Position numbers and translations under genes: made by a program. The notes under the pieces are model-generated. The model was not told where the DNA came from. It did not search any database and saw only the letters and a program-made list of their open reading frames with translations. A DNA stretch of 47,693 bases from Nitrosospira sp. NpAV (GTDB taxonomy: Bacteria; Pseudomonadota; Gammaproteobacteria; Burkholderiales; Nitrosomonadaceae): assembly GCF_000832065.1 (NCBI RefSeq), contig NZ_JXQM01000036.1:1-47693 (forward strand), read 5' to 3'. Positions 1 through 10,662 of this stretch are shown here, piece after piece (position 1 is the first letter of the stretch; every line of letters begins with the position of its first letter).

Positions 1-600
1 GTAATGGGCGGCAAACTCGTCAATGATGATGCGCTTCGACCAGTCATCCGTTACGATGTGATGCATCACCACCACCAGCAGGTGTTCTTCCGGCGCGGCC
101 TTGATGAGCGCCACCCGCAGCAGCGGACCTTGCGTAAGATCAAAAGGCGTTGCGTTTATCCCTTTCACTTCTTCATGCGCGCGCACCGCGCGTTGCGCAG
201 GCGGCAGATCGCACAGGTCGATCACCGGTATATCCAGCTTCTGTTCTGCTCCAATGATCTGCTCGGCCATGCCCTGATCATTCGCCCGGAAAACCGTGCG
301 CAGCGATTCGTGCCGCATCACCAATGCATCAAAACTCGAACGCAGCGCTTCAATATCCAATCTTCCCGTTAAACTCAATGCGCCGCTCAGGTGATACGCC
401 GTGCTCGATGGCTCCAGCTGCCATAAGAACCAGTGCCGCTGCTGTGCATAGGAAACTAATGGCGGCGTCGAGGGACTTCTGCGCGGAATGGCTGATTCGG
501 GCCGCTTCGCGGCACTTGAACCTGACAAACGCTGTGCAAGCCGATTGCGTTGTTCAGGCGTCAGCCGTGCACGCCGTTGCGCAAGGTCGTCACTATTCAT
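1..600 (-). CDS. NRPS, N-terminal part (condensation domain), cut by window edge
   Basis: The minus strand is open from an ATG at 600 to the window edge, giving 200 residues. They match the N-terminal half of an NRPS condensation domain, which forms the amide bond between the upstream acyl/peptidyl chain and the next amino acid. Visible are the early motif around SYAQQRHWFLWQLEP (about residue 48-62), the RHESLRT motif (about 117-123) and the catalytic HHIVTDD at 180-186. The family motif is HHxxxDG, so the last Gly is Asp here. An AGGGAT Shine-Dalgarno-like stretch lies upstream. The gene follows the PKS by 78 bases in the same direction, so this protein should accept the PKS ACP-bound chain. 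Its remaining domains lie outside the window. Confidence 0.9.
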   Translation of the reverse strand, partial: MNSDDLAQRRARLTPEQRNRLAQRLSGSSAAKRPESAIPRRSPSTPPLVSYAQQRHWFLWQLEPSSTAYHLSGALSLTGRLDIEALRSSFDALVMRHESLRTVFRANDQGMAEQIIGAEQKLDIPVIDLCDLPPAQRAVRAHEEVKGINATPFDLTQGPLLRVALIKAAPEEHLLVVVMHHIVTDDWSKRIIIDEFAAHY

Positions 601-678
601 AAACGGCTCTATCCAGGGATAGATAACCACGATGACAGAACTCTACACGGCCACCGATACAAACCAATTCAAGCAAAA

Positions 679-3600
679 TCATGAATACTCTATCTCATCG
701 ATCAACTTTGTCTCTACCAGCGTCGCCAGACCTGCAATGGTGGGTGATCTGAAGAAATCCGCCGGATGAAGGTCAACGGCAAAACCTGCCCGGACCCTGG
801 AAAGGAGCTGTATGCCCAGCAAGGAATCCCCGCCCAGCTCGAATAGATTATCGTTGACGCCGATTACATCCATTCCGAGCAGGTTCTGCCAGATCTCTGC
901 GATGCCCTTCTCCAGTTCGCTGTCCGGCAATTTAAGAATTGTCTGCAGTGCAGGCCTTGGGTATCGCTCCTGCTTCATGGCTATGTCGAATTCCAGCGGC
1001 TGAGCAATCAGGTCATCCTGGGTCTGACTCAGCCTTTCGCTCAGATCAACCGTGGAAACAATAACTTGAGGTCTTATCACACCGTTCAGGATGCGCTCGA
1101 AAGCTTCAGCTCCCTCACGCGGCGCAATCCCGACTCCAGCTGGCAACGCCATATTTGCCGCCATGCCCACTTCCCGCCAGCCGTCCCAGTTGACCGAGAT
1201 CATGGGAAAGGCGTGTTCACGGTAGGCAGCACGGGCCACAGCATCAAGATAGGCATTGGCTGCGCAATAATCGACCTTGCTGAGACCGCCCGCGATGGCC
1301 GCAAGTGACGAGCACAACAACATGAAATCCAGCGCCTCTTCCTTGAATACGGCTTGCAATGCACGCATTCCCTGCACCTTTGGAGAAAATATTTTTGCCA
1401 CCATCGCCTCTGTTTTGGCTGATATCAGTCCACTGCCGACTTCGCCCGCAGCATGAATCACACCGTGAATCGCACCGAAGCGTTGATGTGCCTGTGCGAC
1501 AGCCGCTTTCAACTCGGCCTGGATTGCGACATCCGCTTGTAATATCAGTACCTCGGCACCCAGCGTTTCGAGATGCATGATTTTCTCAATCTTGTGGCGC
1601 GTTGAATCCACATTACCGGTATCTGACAGCAACCGCGGCCAGTTTTCCCGTGATGGAAACCGGGAACGCCCCAGCAACACGAGTTTCGCCTGACGCGTTT
1701 TGGCCAGGTGCTCAGCCAGCGTGAGGCCGACGCCACCCAACCCCCCAGTGATAAAATAGACACCGTTTTGTCTGAGGCAGGAGCGCACGGGCGCGGGGTT
1801 GCGAATGAGATCGAAACATTGGATCCAGCGGTGCGGACCCCGGTAGGCGACAACGGATGAGACGGAATCGGTTTGTGATTCCGCCAGAATCTGCTTGACA
1901 AGCCTGGCTTCCGCGATCGGATCAGCAGGTTGTAATTCGACATCTATAATACGGCAGGCAAGATGGGAATATTCCTGGGGAATGACTTTGCACGGTCCCA
2001 GCACCATTGCTTTCTCCGGACGCAATTGTTCATTGCCGGTCACATCCTCCAGTTGATTGGTTACAATCGTGATTTCCACTTTTTTGCCCGCAGGAATAAG
2101 CGCCCGGACGCCCTCCAGCGCTTGTGCGAGATAAAACAAGCTGAAAAAATTCCTCGCATGGCTCTCGGCAAGCGACTGCCCTTCTCTATCCGCAGTGATG
2201 CTCCAAAGATGGAAGACATGTCCGATCGCCTTTCCGTCACTGTGGATAGCACTCAATAGGAGATCGTAATCATGCCGTTCACCGGGGCGCATCGTGTAAT
2301 GATCCTTATCCCGTCGACGAAATGCCGAACCCGCCGAAACCACGATGGGTTGAATTCCATTGCTCAATAACTGCGTAATCAGTACGGTGCCAAGGTGATG
2401 CTCGTCCTTGAAAAGGATTGTGCCTTCGGCCGGATCTGAAGAAAAGCCGTCGAGCGTAAAGGCCACTTTATCGGCACGCCGCCATGAGGGCGCGTAAAAC
2501 CAGTCGTCCAGCGATCTAACACCCGATTTATTGCCTTCGTCCCTCCGCGCGCCGGTTCTAATCTCGGCCATAGGGCGGGCATGATCGCTTGCTGCGCCCG
2601 GTTTAACCCAGTACGACTGGCGCTCGAAAGGATACGTGGGCAGCGGAACACGGTGGCGATGCTCTTCAGCATAAAAATTTTGCCAGTTGATGGCAACGCC
2701 GTTCAACCAGAGTTTGCCAAGGCTGAGATACAAATGCCTATGCGCCAGGTGGGCTTTGCCCGGATGAGGCAGGGATGAAAGAATGACCTGCTCCGGACTC
2801 GCGTCGGGATGCCGTTGCGCCAGCTTGGTCAAGGTTTCTCCTGGGCCGACCTCCAGCAGGATTCGAGCTGGATTGCTCAGTAATTCGTGCAGGCCATCGC
2901 CAAAGCGTACCGTCCCGCGCAAATGCCTTCCCCAATAGCTGGGGTCAGTCGCCTCCTGGGGAGTAATCCAATCACCGCTGAGATTGGATAGAAACGAAAT
3001 TTTTGGCTGACGCGGCCCAATCTTTCCGACCATATCGATGAAAGCAGGCAACATCGGCTCTATCATGGCCGAGTGGAATGCATGGGAGACATGCAATCGC
3101 CGGCTTGCGATACCTTTGCTCTCCAGGCTCCCTTCCACGGTTTCGATCGCCGCCAGCGAACCGGATAAAACGCAAAGCTCCGGCCCATTGACCGCGGCCA
3201 AATCGCAGTCAACGTCCAAATAAGGCGTTATTTCCGCTTCCGGTGCCATCACCGCGAGCATTGCCCCTGATTCCATGCGTTGCAATAAACGTCCTCGCAT
3301 CGAGACCAGATGCAATGCATCCTCCAGCGAAAACACATCAGCCAGGCATGCGGCAACGTATTCGCCAATACTATGGCCTATCATGGCCGCGGGCATGACG
3401 CCCCATGACATCCATAGCCTCGCCAGAGCATATTCAATGACAAAAAGAGCTGGCTGCGTAGCTTCTGTTTGCGCAAGGCGCGCCGCCGAGGCGGCCTGTT
3501 CTGCCTCGTCCCCGCCTGGATAGAGAAGTGCCAGCAAATCGAAATCAAGATGCGGTTTCAACAAATCGAGACAATGATCGAATTCCCGCCGGAAAACCGA

Positions 3601-5283
3601 TTCGTTCTCATAAAGATCGCGAGCCATATCGACGTGCTGGGCACCCTGCCCCGGAAAAAGAAATACCACTGGAGGGTTTTCGAGCGCCACCTGCCGAACG
3701 AGAAAGCGCTCCGCATCACGGCTTGCCAAAAGATTGACCGCATCCTCATTGTCGCGGCAAAGGGCGATGGCTCGCTGGGAAAAGCATTTTCTACCGGTCT
3801 GGAGCGTATAGGCGACATCCGCCAGGGGAACTTCAGGATGGGTTTCCAGTTGATCGCATAAACGGGCGGCCATTGCCTCAAGAGCGTTGCCGTTGCGCGC
3901 GGAAAGCGCGAGTATCTGCCAATTACGGGAGGGCCCGGAAGGTTTTGCTGGCGGGGCTTCTTCAAGAACCACATGAACATTGGTGCCACCGATGCCGAAC
4001 GAACTGACTCCCGCGCGGCGTGGCGTCGAACCATCGGGCCACGTTTTACCGACGGCATTTACATAGAAGGGACTGGTGGAAAAATCAATCTGTGGATTTG
4101 GCCGCTCAAAATTCAGGCTCGGTGGAAGAGTGCGATGTTCCAGCGCCATCACGGTTTTGATCAGACCGGCAACACCCGCCGCGGCATCAAGATGCCCTAC
4201 ATTGGTCTTGACCGAACCAATGCCGCAAAATCCGCGCCGTTGCGTGCTCTCCCGAAACGCCTGCGTCAATGCCGCGATCTCGATGGGATCCCCCATCGTC
4301 GTGCCGGTGCCATGCGCTTCCACGTAGCTGATCGTGTCGGCGGATACGCCCGCAATCGCCTGGGCGGCGAGAATCACCTCCGCCTGCCCTTCCACGCTGG
4401 GTGCGGTGTAGCCCACTTTGGCCGCGCCATCATTATTAATCGCCGAGCCCTTGATCACCGCATGAATCGTATCGCCATCCGCCACGGCATCGACCAGGCG
4501 TTTCAGCACCACGATTCCCACCCCGCTGCCAATCACGGTGCCCGCGGCCTGCGCATCGAAGGCACGGCAATGACCGTCCGGTGAAAGAATAGCCCCAGCC
4601 TGGTAATGGTAACCGCCCTCATGCAGAAGATTGACCCACACGCCCCCCGCCATGGCCATGTCCGCTTCGTGATTGAGCAACCCCCGGCAGGCAACGTGAA
4701 CCGCTGCCAGCGAGGTGGAACAGGCGGTTTGAACCGTGATTCCCGGTCCGCGCAGATTGAGTTTGTAGGAGACTGTCGTGGTCATCGAATCCTTGTTGTT
4801 GCCATTCATCAGCCCTTGCAAGGAGGATATGTCCTGCATGTCCGAGAAGTGGCCGCTGGAAAGCAGATTGAGCAGCAGATACGTGTTTACGCCGCAGCCC
4901 GCATAGACGCCAACCGGATCTTGGCAGGTTGAAGCGTCATAGCCCGCATTCTCCAGCGCCTGCCAGGCGGTTTCCAGGAAGAGACGATGTTGCGGATCCA
5001 TTTCCGCTGCCTCGCGCGGCGTGTAACCAAAGAAGGAAGCGTCAAAAAGATCCACGCCATCCAGGCTCGCACCCGCTTTTACATAAAGCGGATCATCCAG
5101 TTGCCTGGCCGGAATACCGCGTGCCAGCAGATCGTCATCGCTAAATAAAGCGATCGACTCTACCCCATCCCGCAGGTTGCGCCAGAAGGTGTTGACATCG
5201 TCCGCACCGGGAAAGCGGCCCGCCATGCCGATAATCGCAATTTCGATGCCTGTGTCCTCTGATAACTCGTCTTCATGGTGCAT
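679..5283 (-). CDS. Type I polyketide synthase module, KS-AT-KR-ACP
   Basis: A 1534-residue modular PKS that adds and reduces one acetate-type unit within the hybrid assembly line. The ketosynthase spans about residues 12-440, with active-site Cys near 188 (TACSTS) and His near 324 (EAHGTGTT) and 364 (NVGHLDAA). The acyltransferase spans about 540-830, with GHSIGE (Ser near 638) and HAFH near 735, the pattern typical of malonyl-CoA use. The ketoreductase has GGLGGVG near 1181, Ser near 1326 and Tyr near 1339. The C-terminal ACP has LGGDSLLG (Ser near 1487). No DH or ER domain is seen, so a beta-hydroxy extension is expected. The ATG at 5283 overlaps the upstream NRPS stop (TGATG) and has GGGAGG eight bases before it, which I prefer to an in-frame TTG three bases upstream. 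Confidence 0.95.
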   Translation of the reverse strand: MHHEDELSEDTGIEIAIIGMAGRFPGADDVNTFWRNLRDGVESIALFSDDDLLARGIPARQLDDPLYVKAGASLDGVDLFDASFFGYTPREAAEMDPQHRLFLETAWQALENAGYDASTCQDPVGVYAGCGVNTYLLLNLLSSGHFSDMQDISSLQGLMNGNNKDSMTTTVSYKLNLRGPGITVQTACSTSLAAVHVACRGLLNHEADMAMAGGVWVNLLHEGGYHYQAGAILSPDGHCRAFDAQAAGTVIGSGVGIVVLKRLVDAVADGDTIHAVIKGSAINNDGAAKVGYTAPSVEGQAEVILAAQAIAGVSADTISYVEAHGTGTTMGDPIEIAALTQAFRESTQRRGFCGIGSVKTNVGHLDAAAGVAGLIKTVMALEHRTLPPSLNFERPNPQIDFSTSPFYVNAVGKTWPDGSTPRRAGVSSFGIGGTNVHVVLEEAPPAKPSGPSRNWQILALSARNGNALEAMAARLCDQLETHPEVPLADVAYTLQTGRKCFSQRAIALCRDNEDAVNLLASRDAERFLVRQVALENPPVVFLFPGQGAQHVDMARDLYENESVFRREFDHCLDLLKPHLDFDLLALLYPGGDEAEQAASAARLAQTEATQPALFVIEYALARLWMSWGVMPAAMIGHSIGEYVAACLADVFSLEDALHLVSMRGRLLQRMESGAMLAVMAPEAEITPYLDVDCDLAAVNGPELCVLSGSLAAIETVEGSLESKGIASRRLHVSHAFHSAMIEPMLPAFIDMVGKIGPRQPKISFLSNLSGDWITPQEATDPSYWGRHLRGTVRFGDGLHELLSNPARILLEVGPGETLTKLAQRHPDASPEQVILSSLPHPGKAHLAHRHLYLSLGKLWLNGVAINWQNFYAEEHRHRVPLPTYPFERQSYWVKPGAASDHARPMAEIRTGARRDEGNKSGVRSLDDWFYAPSWRRADKVAFTLDGFSSDPAEGTILFKDEHHLGTVLITQLLSNGIQPIVVSAGSAFRRRDKDHYTMRPGERHDYDLLLSAIHSDGKAIGHVFHLWSITADREGQSLAESHARNFFSLFYLAQALEGVRALIPAGKKVEITIVTNQLEDVTGNEQLRPEKAMVLGPCKVIPQEYSHLACRIIDVELQPADPIAEARLVKQILAESQTDSVSSVVAYRGPHRWIQCFDLIRNPAPVRSCLRQNGVYFITGGLGGVGLTLAEHLAKTRQAKLVLLGRSRFPSRENWPRLLSDTGNVDSTRHKIEKIMHLETLGAEVLILQADVAIQAELKAAVAQAHQRFGAIHGVIHAAGEVGSGLISAKTEAMVAKIFSPKVQGMRALQAVFKEEALDFMLLCSSLAAIAGGLSKVDYCAANAYLDAVARAAYREHAFPMISVNWDGWREVGMAANMALPAGVGIAPREGAEAFERILNGVIRPQVIVSTVDLSERLSQTQDDLIAQPLEFDIAMKQERYPRPALQTILKLPDSELEKGIAEIWQNLLGMDVIGVNDNLFELGGDSLLGIQLLSRVRAGFAVDLHPADFFRSPTIAGLATLVETKLIDEIEYS

Positions 5284-8200
5284 CAATGAATCCTCCCTGC
5301 TTTCTGCTTGCGTTGAATAAAAGCGCCTCGCTGACGCTGTGCCCGTTCCTGATGGTGTTGCAAGGACACGTGTTCTGTCCGTTCCTGCCCGAGAAATCTT
5401 GCCAGGCCGGCAACGGTGGTATATTTAAAGAGATCGATAATGGCAATGCGGGTGCTTAACCGTTCTTCCAGCTTGCATTGCACTTTGATCAACAGCAGGG
5501 AGTGGCCGCCGAGATCGAAAAAATTGTTATGCAGCCCTACACGAGGAACCTCCAGAATTTCGGCCCAGACATCCGAGATCAGTGTTTCCATTCTGCTGAC
5601 AGGCGGATCGTAATCCTGTTCGTTTAATTGCTCGGGCGGGGGCAATCCCATCCGGTCGACCTTGCCGTTGGGACTGAGTGGCAGCGCATCCAGAAAAACA
5701 AACAAACTTGGAAGCATGTAATCGGGAAGAACGGTGCCAAGCGCAGTCTTGAGCAGCGCAGAATTAAGCAGTACTCCGGCATGTGCCGCCACATAAGCGA
5801 TCAAGCGCGTGCCGCTGCGGCTCTCCTGCGCAACCACCGCCGCGTCACGCACACCCGTCTGCGCCAGCAACTGCGCTTCGATTTCACCCAACTCGATGCG
5901 AAAGCCGCGTACCTTGATTTGATTGTCCAGGCGGCCTACATATTCCAGCTGTCCATCCATCCGCCAGCGCACCAGATCGCCCGTGCGGTAAAGGCGCCCT
6001 CCAGCTTGACTGAATGGGTCGGCAACAAATCGCTCGCCTGTCAATGCAGGACGATTGAGATAACCCCGCGCCAGACCTGCCCCCCCTATATAGAGCTCGC
6101 CTGTAATGCCGGGAGGAACGAGATTGAGTTCCTCATCGAGCACATATGCGTTTCGATCGCCCACCGGCCGGCCGATGGGTGCATAGTCCCCATCGATGCC
6201 CGCTGCGGCACTGCCTATCCAGGCGGTGGGGGTAATAATCGTTTCTGTCGGGCCATAAGCATTCACCAGCCGAACGCTCTTGAATGCCGCCTGGGTCGCG
6301 GCAAGGTCTGCGGCAAACCATGCTTCTCCTCCCGCGATGCACGTGCGGACCGAAGCGCCATTCCCCCGCTCGATTGGCAAAAGCAGCCGCAAGTAAGCGG
6401 GCGGCAGGTGCAGCGTGGTTATCCGGTGCGCCGCAATCAAGTCGGTGAAACTATCGCTTGCCAACCCCCGTGCGGATGACAGCACAATCGCCCCGCCTCC
6501 GCATAAGGGGGTCATCCATTGTTCCGCGGCCGCGTCGAAATTTAGCGAAAAAAACATCAATTCCCGATCCCCGGGTTGAACATCGTAAATCTCGCTGATG
6601 GCTATCAAGTGCATCGCCAGGGGACCGTGGGGAACCACTACGCCCTTGGGCCTGCCGGTCGAACCGGAGGTATAGATCACATAGGCGGGATTTTCGCCAT
6701 GTAATGCCACGTCCGGGTTGGTCTCTATTCCAGCGCTCAAATCAAGGGTGTCAATTTCCAGCACGTCAAGCGTTGATGCGCGCGGGATGCCGGCCTCGAT
6801 AGCGCTTTGGGTCAGCAGCAACTGAATATCGCTATCTTCCATCATGTAATTCAGGCGATCCCGCGGGTATTCCGGATCGAAAGGGACATATCCGCCACCC
6901 GCCTTAAGGATGGCGAGAAGACCCACTATCATCTCGATGGAACGTTCTATGGCGATTCCCACCCTGACTTCCGGCTTTACCCCGAGGCCGATGAGCCGAT
7001 GTGCCAGCCGGTTAGATCTGCGATTCAGTTCCGCATAGCTTAATTCGATACTATCGAAAATTACCGCGACAGCATCGGGGCATTTTTCCGCCTGCTGCTC
7101 GATCAACTGATGTACAAGTTGCGTCGCCGCAAAGCGCTGGTCATGGATACCCCAGTCTCGGAGCTGTCCTTTGTCGCTTTCGCTGAGCAGCTCGATGTCG
7201 GCAATAGATCGCTCCGGCTGCCCGGCCAGCATCCGCAGTATATGAACGTAGTGCCGGGCAAGCCGCTCGACGGTTCGGGAATCAAAGAGCTCGGAAGCAT
7301 GAATGAAGCTGGCCTGCACACCGCCGTCCGGCGACTCGATGGTTTCCAGGATCAACTCGAACTGGGCCGCCTGCTCGGCGAGATCGTAGCCGCTCAGCGT
7401 GAGCCCGGGAAGCTGCTGCAGCGCGCGATAATCCCTGAGCAGATGGTTGATCGTCACTTGAAAGAGCGGGCTATGACTCAGGCTTCGCTCCGGCTGCAAT
7501 GCTTCGACCAATTGCTCGAACGGCAGGTCCTGGCAGGCTTGGGCATCAATGGCAGCCTCCCGTACCTGGTTCAGAACGTCGGCAAGGGCCATACGGCCAT
7601 GTATTTCGCTGCGCAATACCTGAGTGTTCACGAAGAAACCAATCAGGCCCGCGGTTTCAATCCGGTTGCGATTGGCTATCGGCACGCCGACACGAATATC
7701 TTGCTGTCCCGTGTGACGGTACAACAAAGCATTAAAACCCGCCAATAAAGCCATAAAAAGTGTTGCGCCCCGATCCTGTGCCATCTGGCGCAATGCACTC
7801 ACCAGCTCCGCAGGCAGGTCGAAGGTGTGCCGTGCCGCCTGGTAATGGGCTATCGGTTTCCGGGGATGATCGGCGGGCAGCGCGAGTATGGGATGGACAT
7901 TTCCCAGATAATCGCGCCAGTAGGCAAGCTGTCTGTCTTTCTCCCCTGCATCCAGCCAGCCTCTCTGCCAGATGGCATAATCGGAATACTGGATGGGCAG
8001 CGCCTCGAAGTGCACGCTTTTTCCTTGCACATGGGCAAGATAACGCGTCGCAAACTCATCGACCAAAATCTGCATCGAAGCGCCATCAGCAATGATGTGA
8101 TGCATGACTATCACCAGGATATTCTCCTGATCGGCAATTCGAATCAGCGCAACCCGAAGCAGGGGACCCTGGGTAAGATCGAAAGGAGCCGCGACGATCC

Positions 8201-10562
8201 GTTGCGCCCCTTCGGCAGCTTGCGTTTCACGCTCCGAAGCAGCCACCTGGCGTAAATCGAGATGCGCGATGTCAATCTTCAATACCGGGTGAATCACTTG
8301 CGCAGCCGACCCGTCTTTCCCCGGCCGGAAAGTCGTCCGCAATGACTCATGGCGTTCGATGAGGCCATCGAAGCTCTCGTGCAATGCCTGGATATCCAGC
8401 ATCCCGGATAATCTCAATGCATGTTTAATATGATAGGCGGTACTCGATGGATCGAGTTGCCAGAGGAACCATTGACGTTGCTGGCCAAAAGATAACGGCA
8501 GCGAATGTACCCTGTATTCGGCCGGCAGGATTCGAATATCGGCGTTGCGCCGGGGGGTGCCTGCGGCTAAACGGCGCTTGATCTCCATCGCGCACTCATG
8601 CAGCCGCGAATTCTCGAACAGGCTCCGTACTGGAAAATCAATCTCCCAGTGATCGGCAATACGCACGGCGGCTTGCACTGCGGCGAGTGAATTGCCGCCA
8701 ATCGCAAAGAAATGGTCCTCGCGCCCAAGCGTCGTCCGCTTTAGCACGGTTTCCCAGATAGCCGCCAGCGCAATCTCGGTTTGATCCGCCAACGCTTGTG
8801 CCGGTCGTACGCCACCACCCAGCAGGCAGTGGCCGTATTCATAGATTACATAAGCATCCAGCGTACGCTCACGCCACCCTTGGCGGCACGCCGCGCGCTG
8901 CAGCTTCCCGCTGGAAGTCTTGGGTAATCCCCCCGGGTTCAATAACACGACTACCGAAAGCGGTTCGTGACAGGTTGCGCTGACGGCTTCGCTGAGTGCC
9001 TGTACCAGCGTTTCGGCGGGAACAAGTTTCTGCATGCCGCGGGATATCTCGACTGCAACACCGATACCTTCGCCTTCTCCAGTATCAACCGGAAACGCCG
9101 CGACTCGCCCCTTCCGTACGGCTTCAACTTCCTCTTCCACAATCTGCTCGAGATCCTGCGGATAAATATTCTGTCCGCGTACAATAATGAGATCCTTGCA
9201 CCGTCCGGCAATATACAACTGACCGGTATGAACGAACCCGAGATCCCCGGTGCGCAACCAGCGCATTCCTTCATGATTGATAAAAGTTTCCGCGGTTTCT
9301 CCGGGCCGTTGCCAGTAGCCGCAGGCGAGGCTGGGCCCGTTTGTCAAGATTTCGCCGATGTTGCCATCCGTCAACGGGTCCAGTGTTTCCGGTTCGACGA
9401 TCCTTATCGCGTGATGCGATACCGGCGCGCCGCAGGCCACCAGGGGCGTCCCACGCTCCACTACTTCGGCATTGCCTTGCGCCAGCATCTCGGCTGAGAA
9501 ATGGTGGGCTTCCATGCCGTCCCCGCGCGTGCCGCCAGTGACAAAAAGTGTCGCTTCAGCCAGACCGTAACAGGGATAAATAGCACCTGCCGCGAACCCC
9601 ACTGGCGCAAACCGCTCGATAAACGCGCTCGTTGTGTCATACCGCACCGGCTCCGCGCCCGAGAAAGCGATGCGCCAGCTCGACAAATCAAGTTCCCGCA
9701 TCTGCGCGTCCCTGACTCGTTCGACACATAGCCGAAAAGCAAAATCCGGGGCGCCGCTGACCGTGGCACGAAGACGCGAGATCGCTTCCAGCCAACGCAC
9801 GGGCCGTTCGATAAAAAACCTGGGGGTCATCAGTATGGCAGGTATGCCACGATGAACAGGCTGCAATAACCCTCCAATCAAACCCATGTCGTGGTAGAGA
9901 GGTAGCCAGCTCAGCCATATGTCCTCCGTATTCATCGACATGCCCTCCTCAAGCGCTCTCGCATTCGCCATCAGATTGCCGTGGCTGACCATTACTCCTT
10001 TTGGCGTGGAAGTCGATCCCGAGGTATATTGCAGGAAGGCAATGGCGTCATCCCTGGGGACATGGGGATGCCATGCGAATGCCGCATCGGGTTCCACCGC
10101 ATCCACCGCAATTATTGAGGCTTGATTAAATTGCTCCGCGCTACCGATCAGAGGCAGAATTTCACGGGTGGTGAGCACGCAACATGCCTTCGCATCGGCC
10201 GCGATCGTGAGCAATCGTGCCAGATGCCGCTCACGTGCCGATTCGGGCGGAAATACGGGTACGGCGATCAAACCGGCATATAGGCAGGCGAAGAAACCAA
10301 TAACATAATGTTCGTCGTTATCAAGCAACAGCAGCGCCCGTTCTCCCACTGCAAAACGCCCCTGAAGAACAGCGGCCAGCGCACGGACACGCCGATCCAG
10401 CGTCCTATAGCTGATTTTTGTATCAACGGCCGCGCCACTCTCCGCATCCTCCGGACGCACCACAATCAGGGCGGTATCATCTGGACGCATCGATGCAAGC
10501 GACAGAAGATGCGTAACCATGTTTACCGGATAACTGCGGGGCGAGATCAACCTTGCATTCAT
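5283..10562 (-). CDS. Fatty-acyl-AMP ligase / NRPS protein, FAAL-ACP-C-A-T
   Basis: A 1759-residue loading and first-elongation protein. The N-terminal fatty-acyl-AMP ligase (about 10-580) has YTSGSTSTPKG near 179 and the catalytic-Lys region KTSSGKLQR near 548. It should activate a fatty acid and pass it to the first carrier domain (GGNSLAA, Ser near 625). The condensation domain (about 685-1115) has HHIIADG near 821. The adenylation domain (about 1150-1640) has YTSGSTGRPKG near 1297, AYGPTE near 1435 and NGKVD near 1632. The last carrier domain has LGGHSLLL (Ser near 1688). My hand-read binding-pocket residues are D-A-E-H-I-G-A-I-T, which do not give a sure substrate. The ATG at 10562 has AGGGA upstream; an in-frame ATG at 10637 lacks a clear ribosome site. 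There is no TE domain. Confidence 0.93.
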   Translation of the reverse strand: MNARLISPRSYPVNMVTHLLSLASMRPDDTALIVVRPEDAESGAAVDTKISYRTLDRRVRALAAVLQGRFAVGERALLLLDNDEHYVIGFFACLYAGLIAVPVFPPESARERHLARLLTIAADAKACCVLTTREILPLIGSAEQFNQASIIAVDAVEPDAAFAWHPHVPRDDAIAFLQYTSGSTSTPKGVMVSHGNLMANARALEEGMSMNTEDIWLSWLPLYHDMGLIGGLLQPVHRGIPAILMTPRFFIERPVRWLEAISRLRATVSGAPDFAFRLCVERVRDAQMRELDLSSWRIAFSGAEPVRYDTTSAFIERFAPVGFAAGAIYPCYGLAEATLFVTGGTRGDGMEAHHFSAEMLAQGNAEVVERGTPLVACGAPVSHHAIRIVEPETLDPLTDGNIGEILTNGPSLACGYWQRPGETAETFINHEGMRWLRTGDLGFVHTGQLYIAGRCKDLIIVRGQNIYPQDLEQIVEEEVEAVRKGRVAAFPVDTGEGEGIGVAVEISRGMQKLVPAETLVQALSEAVSATCHEPLSVVVLLNPGGLPKTSSGKLQRAACRQGWRERTLDAYVIYEYGHCLLGGGVRPAQALADQTEIALAAIWETVLKRTTLGREDHFFAIGGNSLAAVQAAVRIADHWEIDFPVRSLFENSRLHECAMEIKRRLAAGTPRRNADIRILPAEYRVHSLPLSFGQQRQWFLWQLDPSSTAYHIKHALRLSGMLDIQALHESFDGLIERHESLRTTFRPGKDGSAAQVIHPVLKIDIAHLDLRQVAASERETQAAEGAQRIVAAPFDLTQGPLLRVALIRIADQENILVIVMHHIIADGASMQILVDEFATRYLAHVQGKSVHFEALPIQYSDYAIWQRGWLDAGEKDRQLAYWRDYLGNVHPILALPADHPRKPIAHYQAARHTFDLPAELVSALRQMAQDRGATLFMALLAGFNALLYRHTGQQDIRVGVPIANRNRIETAGLIGFFVNTQVLRSEIHGRMALADVLNQVREAAIDAQACQDLPFEQLVEALQPERSLSHSPLFQVTINHLLRDYRALQQLPGLTLSGYDLAEQAAQFELILETIESPDGGVQASFIHASELFDSRTVERLARHYVHILRMLAGQPERSIADIELLSESDKGQLRDWGIHDQRFAATQLVHQLIEQQAEKCPDAVAVIFDSIELSYAELNRRSNRLAHRLIGLGVKPEVRVGIAIERSIEMIVGLLAILKAGGGYVPFDPEYPRDRLNYMMEDSDIQLLLTQSAIEAGIPRASTLDVLEIDTLDLSAGIETNPDVALHGENPAYVIYTSGSTGRPKGVVVPHGPLAMHLIAISEIYDVQPGDRELMFFSLNFDAAAEQWMTPLCGGGAIVLSSARGLASDSFTDLIAAHRITTLHLPPAYLRLLLPIERGNGASVRTCIAGGEAWFAADLAATQAAFKSVRLVNAYGPTETIITPTAWIGSAAAGIDGDYAPIGRPVGDRNAYVLDEELNLVPPGITGELYIGGAGLARGYLNRPALTGERFVADPFSQAGGRLYRTGDLVRWRMDGQLEYVGRLDNQIKVRGFRIELGEIEAQLLAQTGVRDAAVVAQESRSGTRLIAYVAAHAGVLLNSALLKTALGTVLPDYMLPSLFVFLDALPLSPNGKVDRMGLPPPEQLNEQDYDPPVSRMETLISDVWAEILEVPRVGLHNNFFDLGGHSLLLIKVQCKLEERLSTRIAIIDLFKYTTVAGLARFLGQERTEHVSLQHHQERAQRQRGAFIQRKQKAGRIH

Positions 10563-10662
10563 TGCAAATCCCTGTAAATCGTCACAACCTGATGAACAAT
10601 CGAAATTTACTTGGAAATCAATACCCATCCACTGCATTCGGTGAAATGCAGCGTGATATCTC

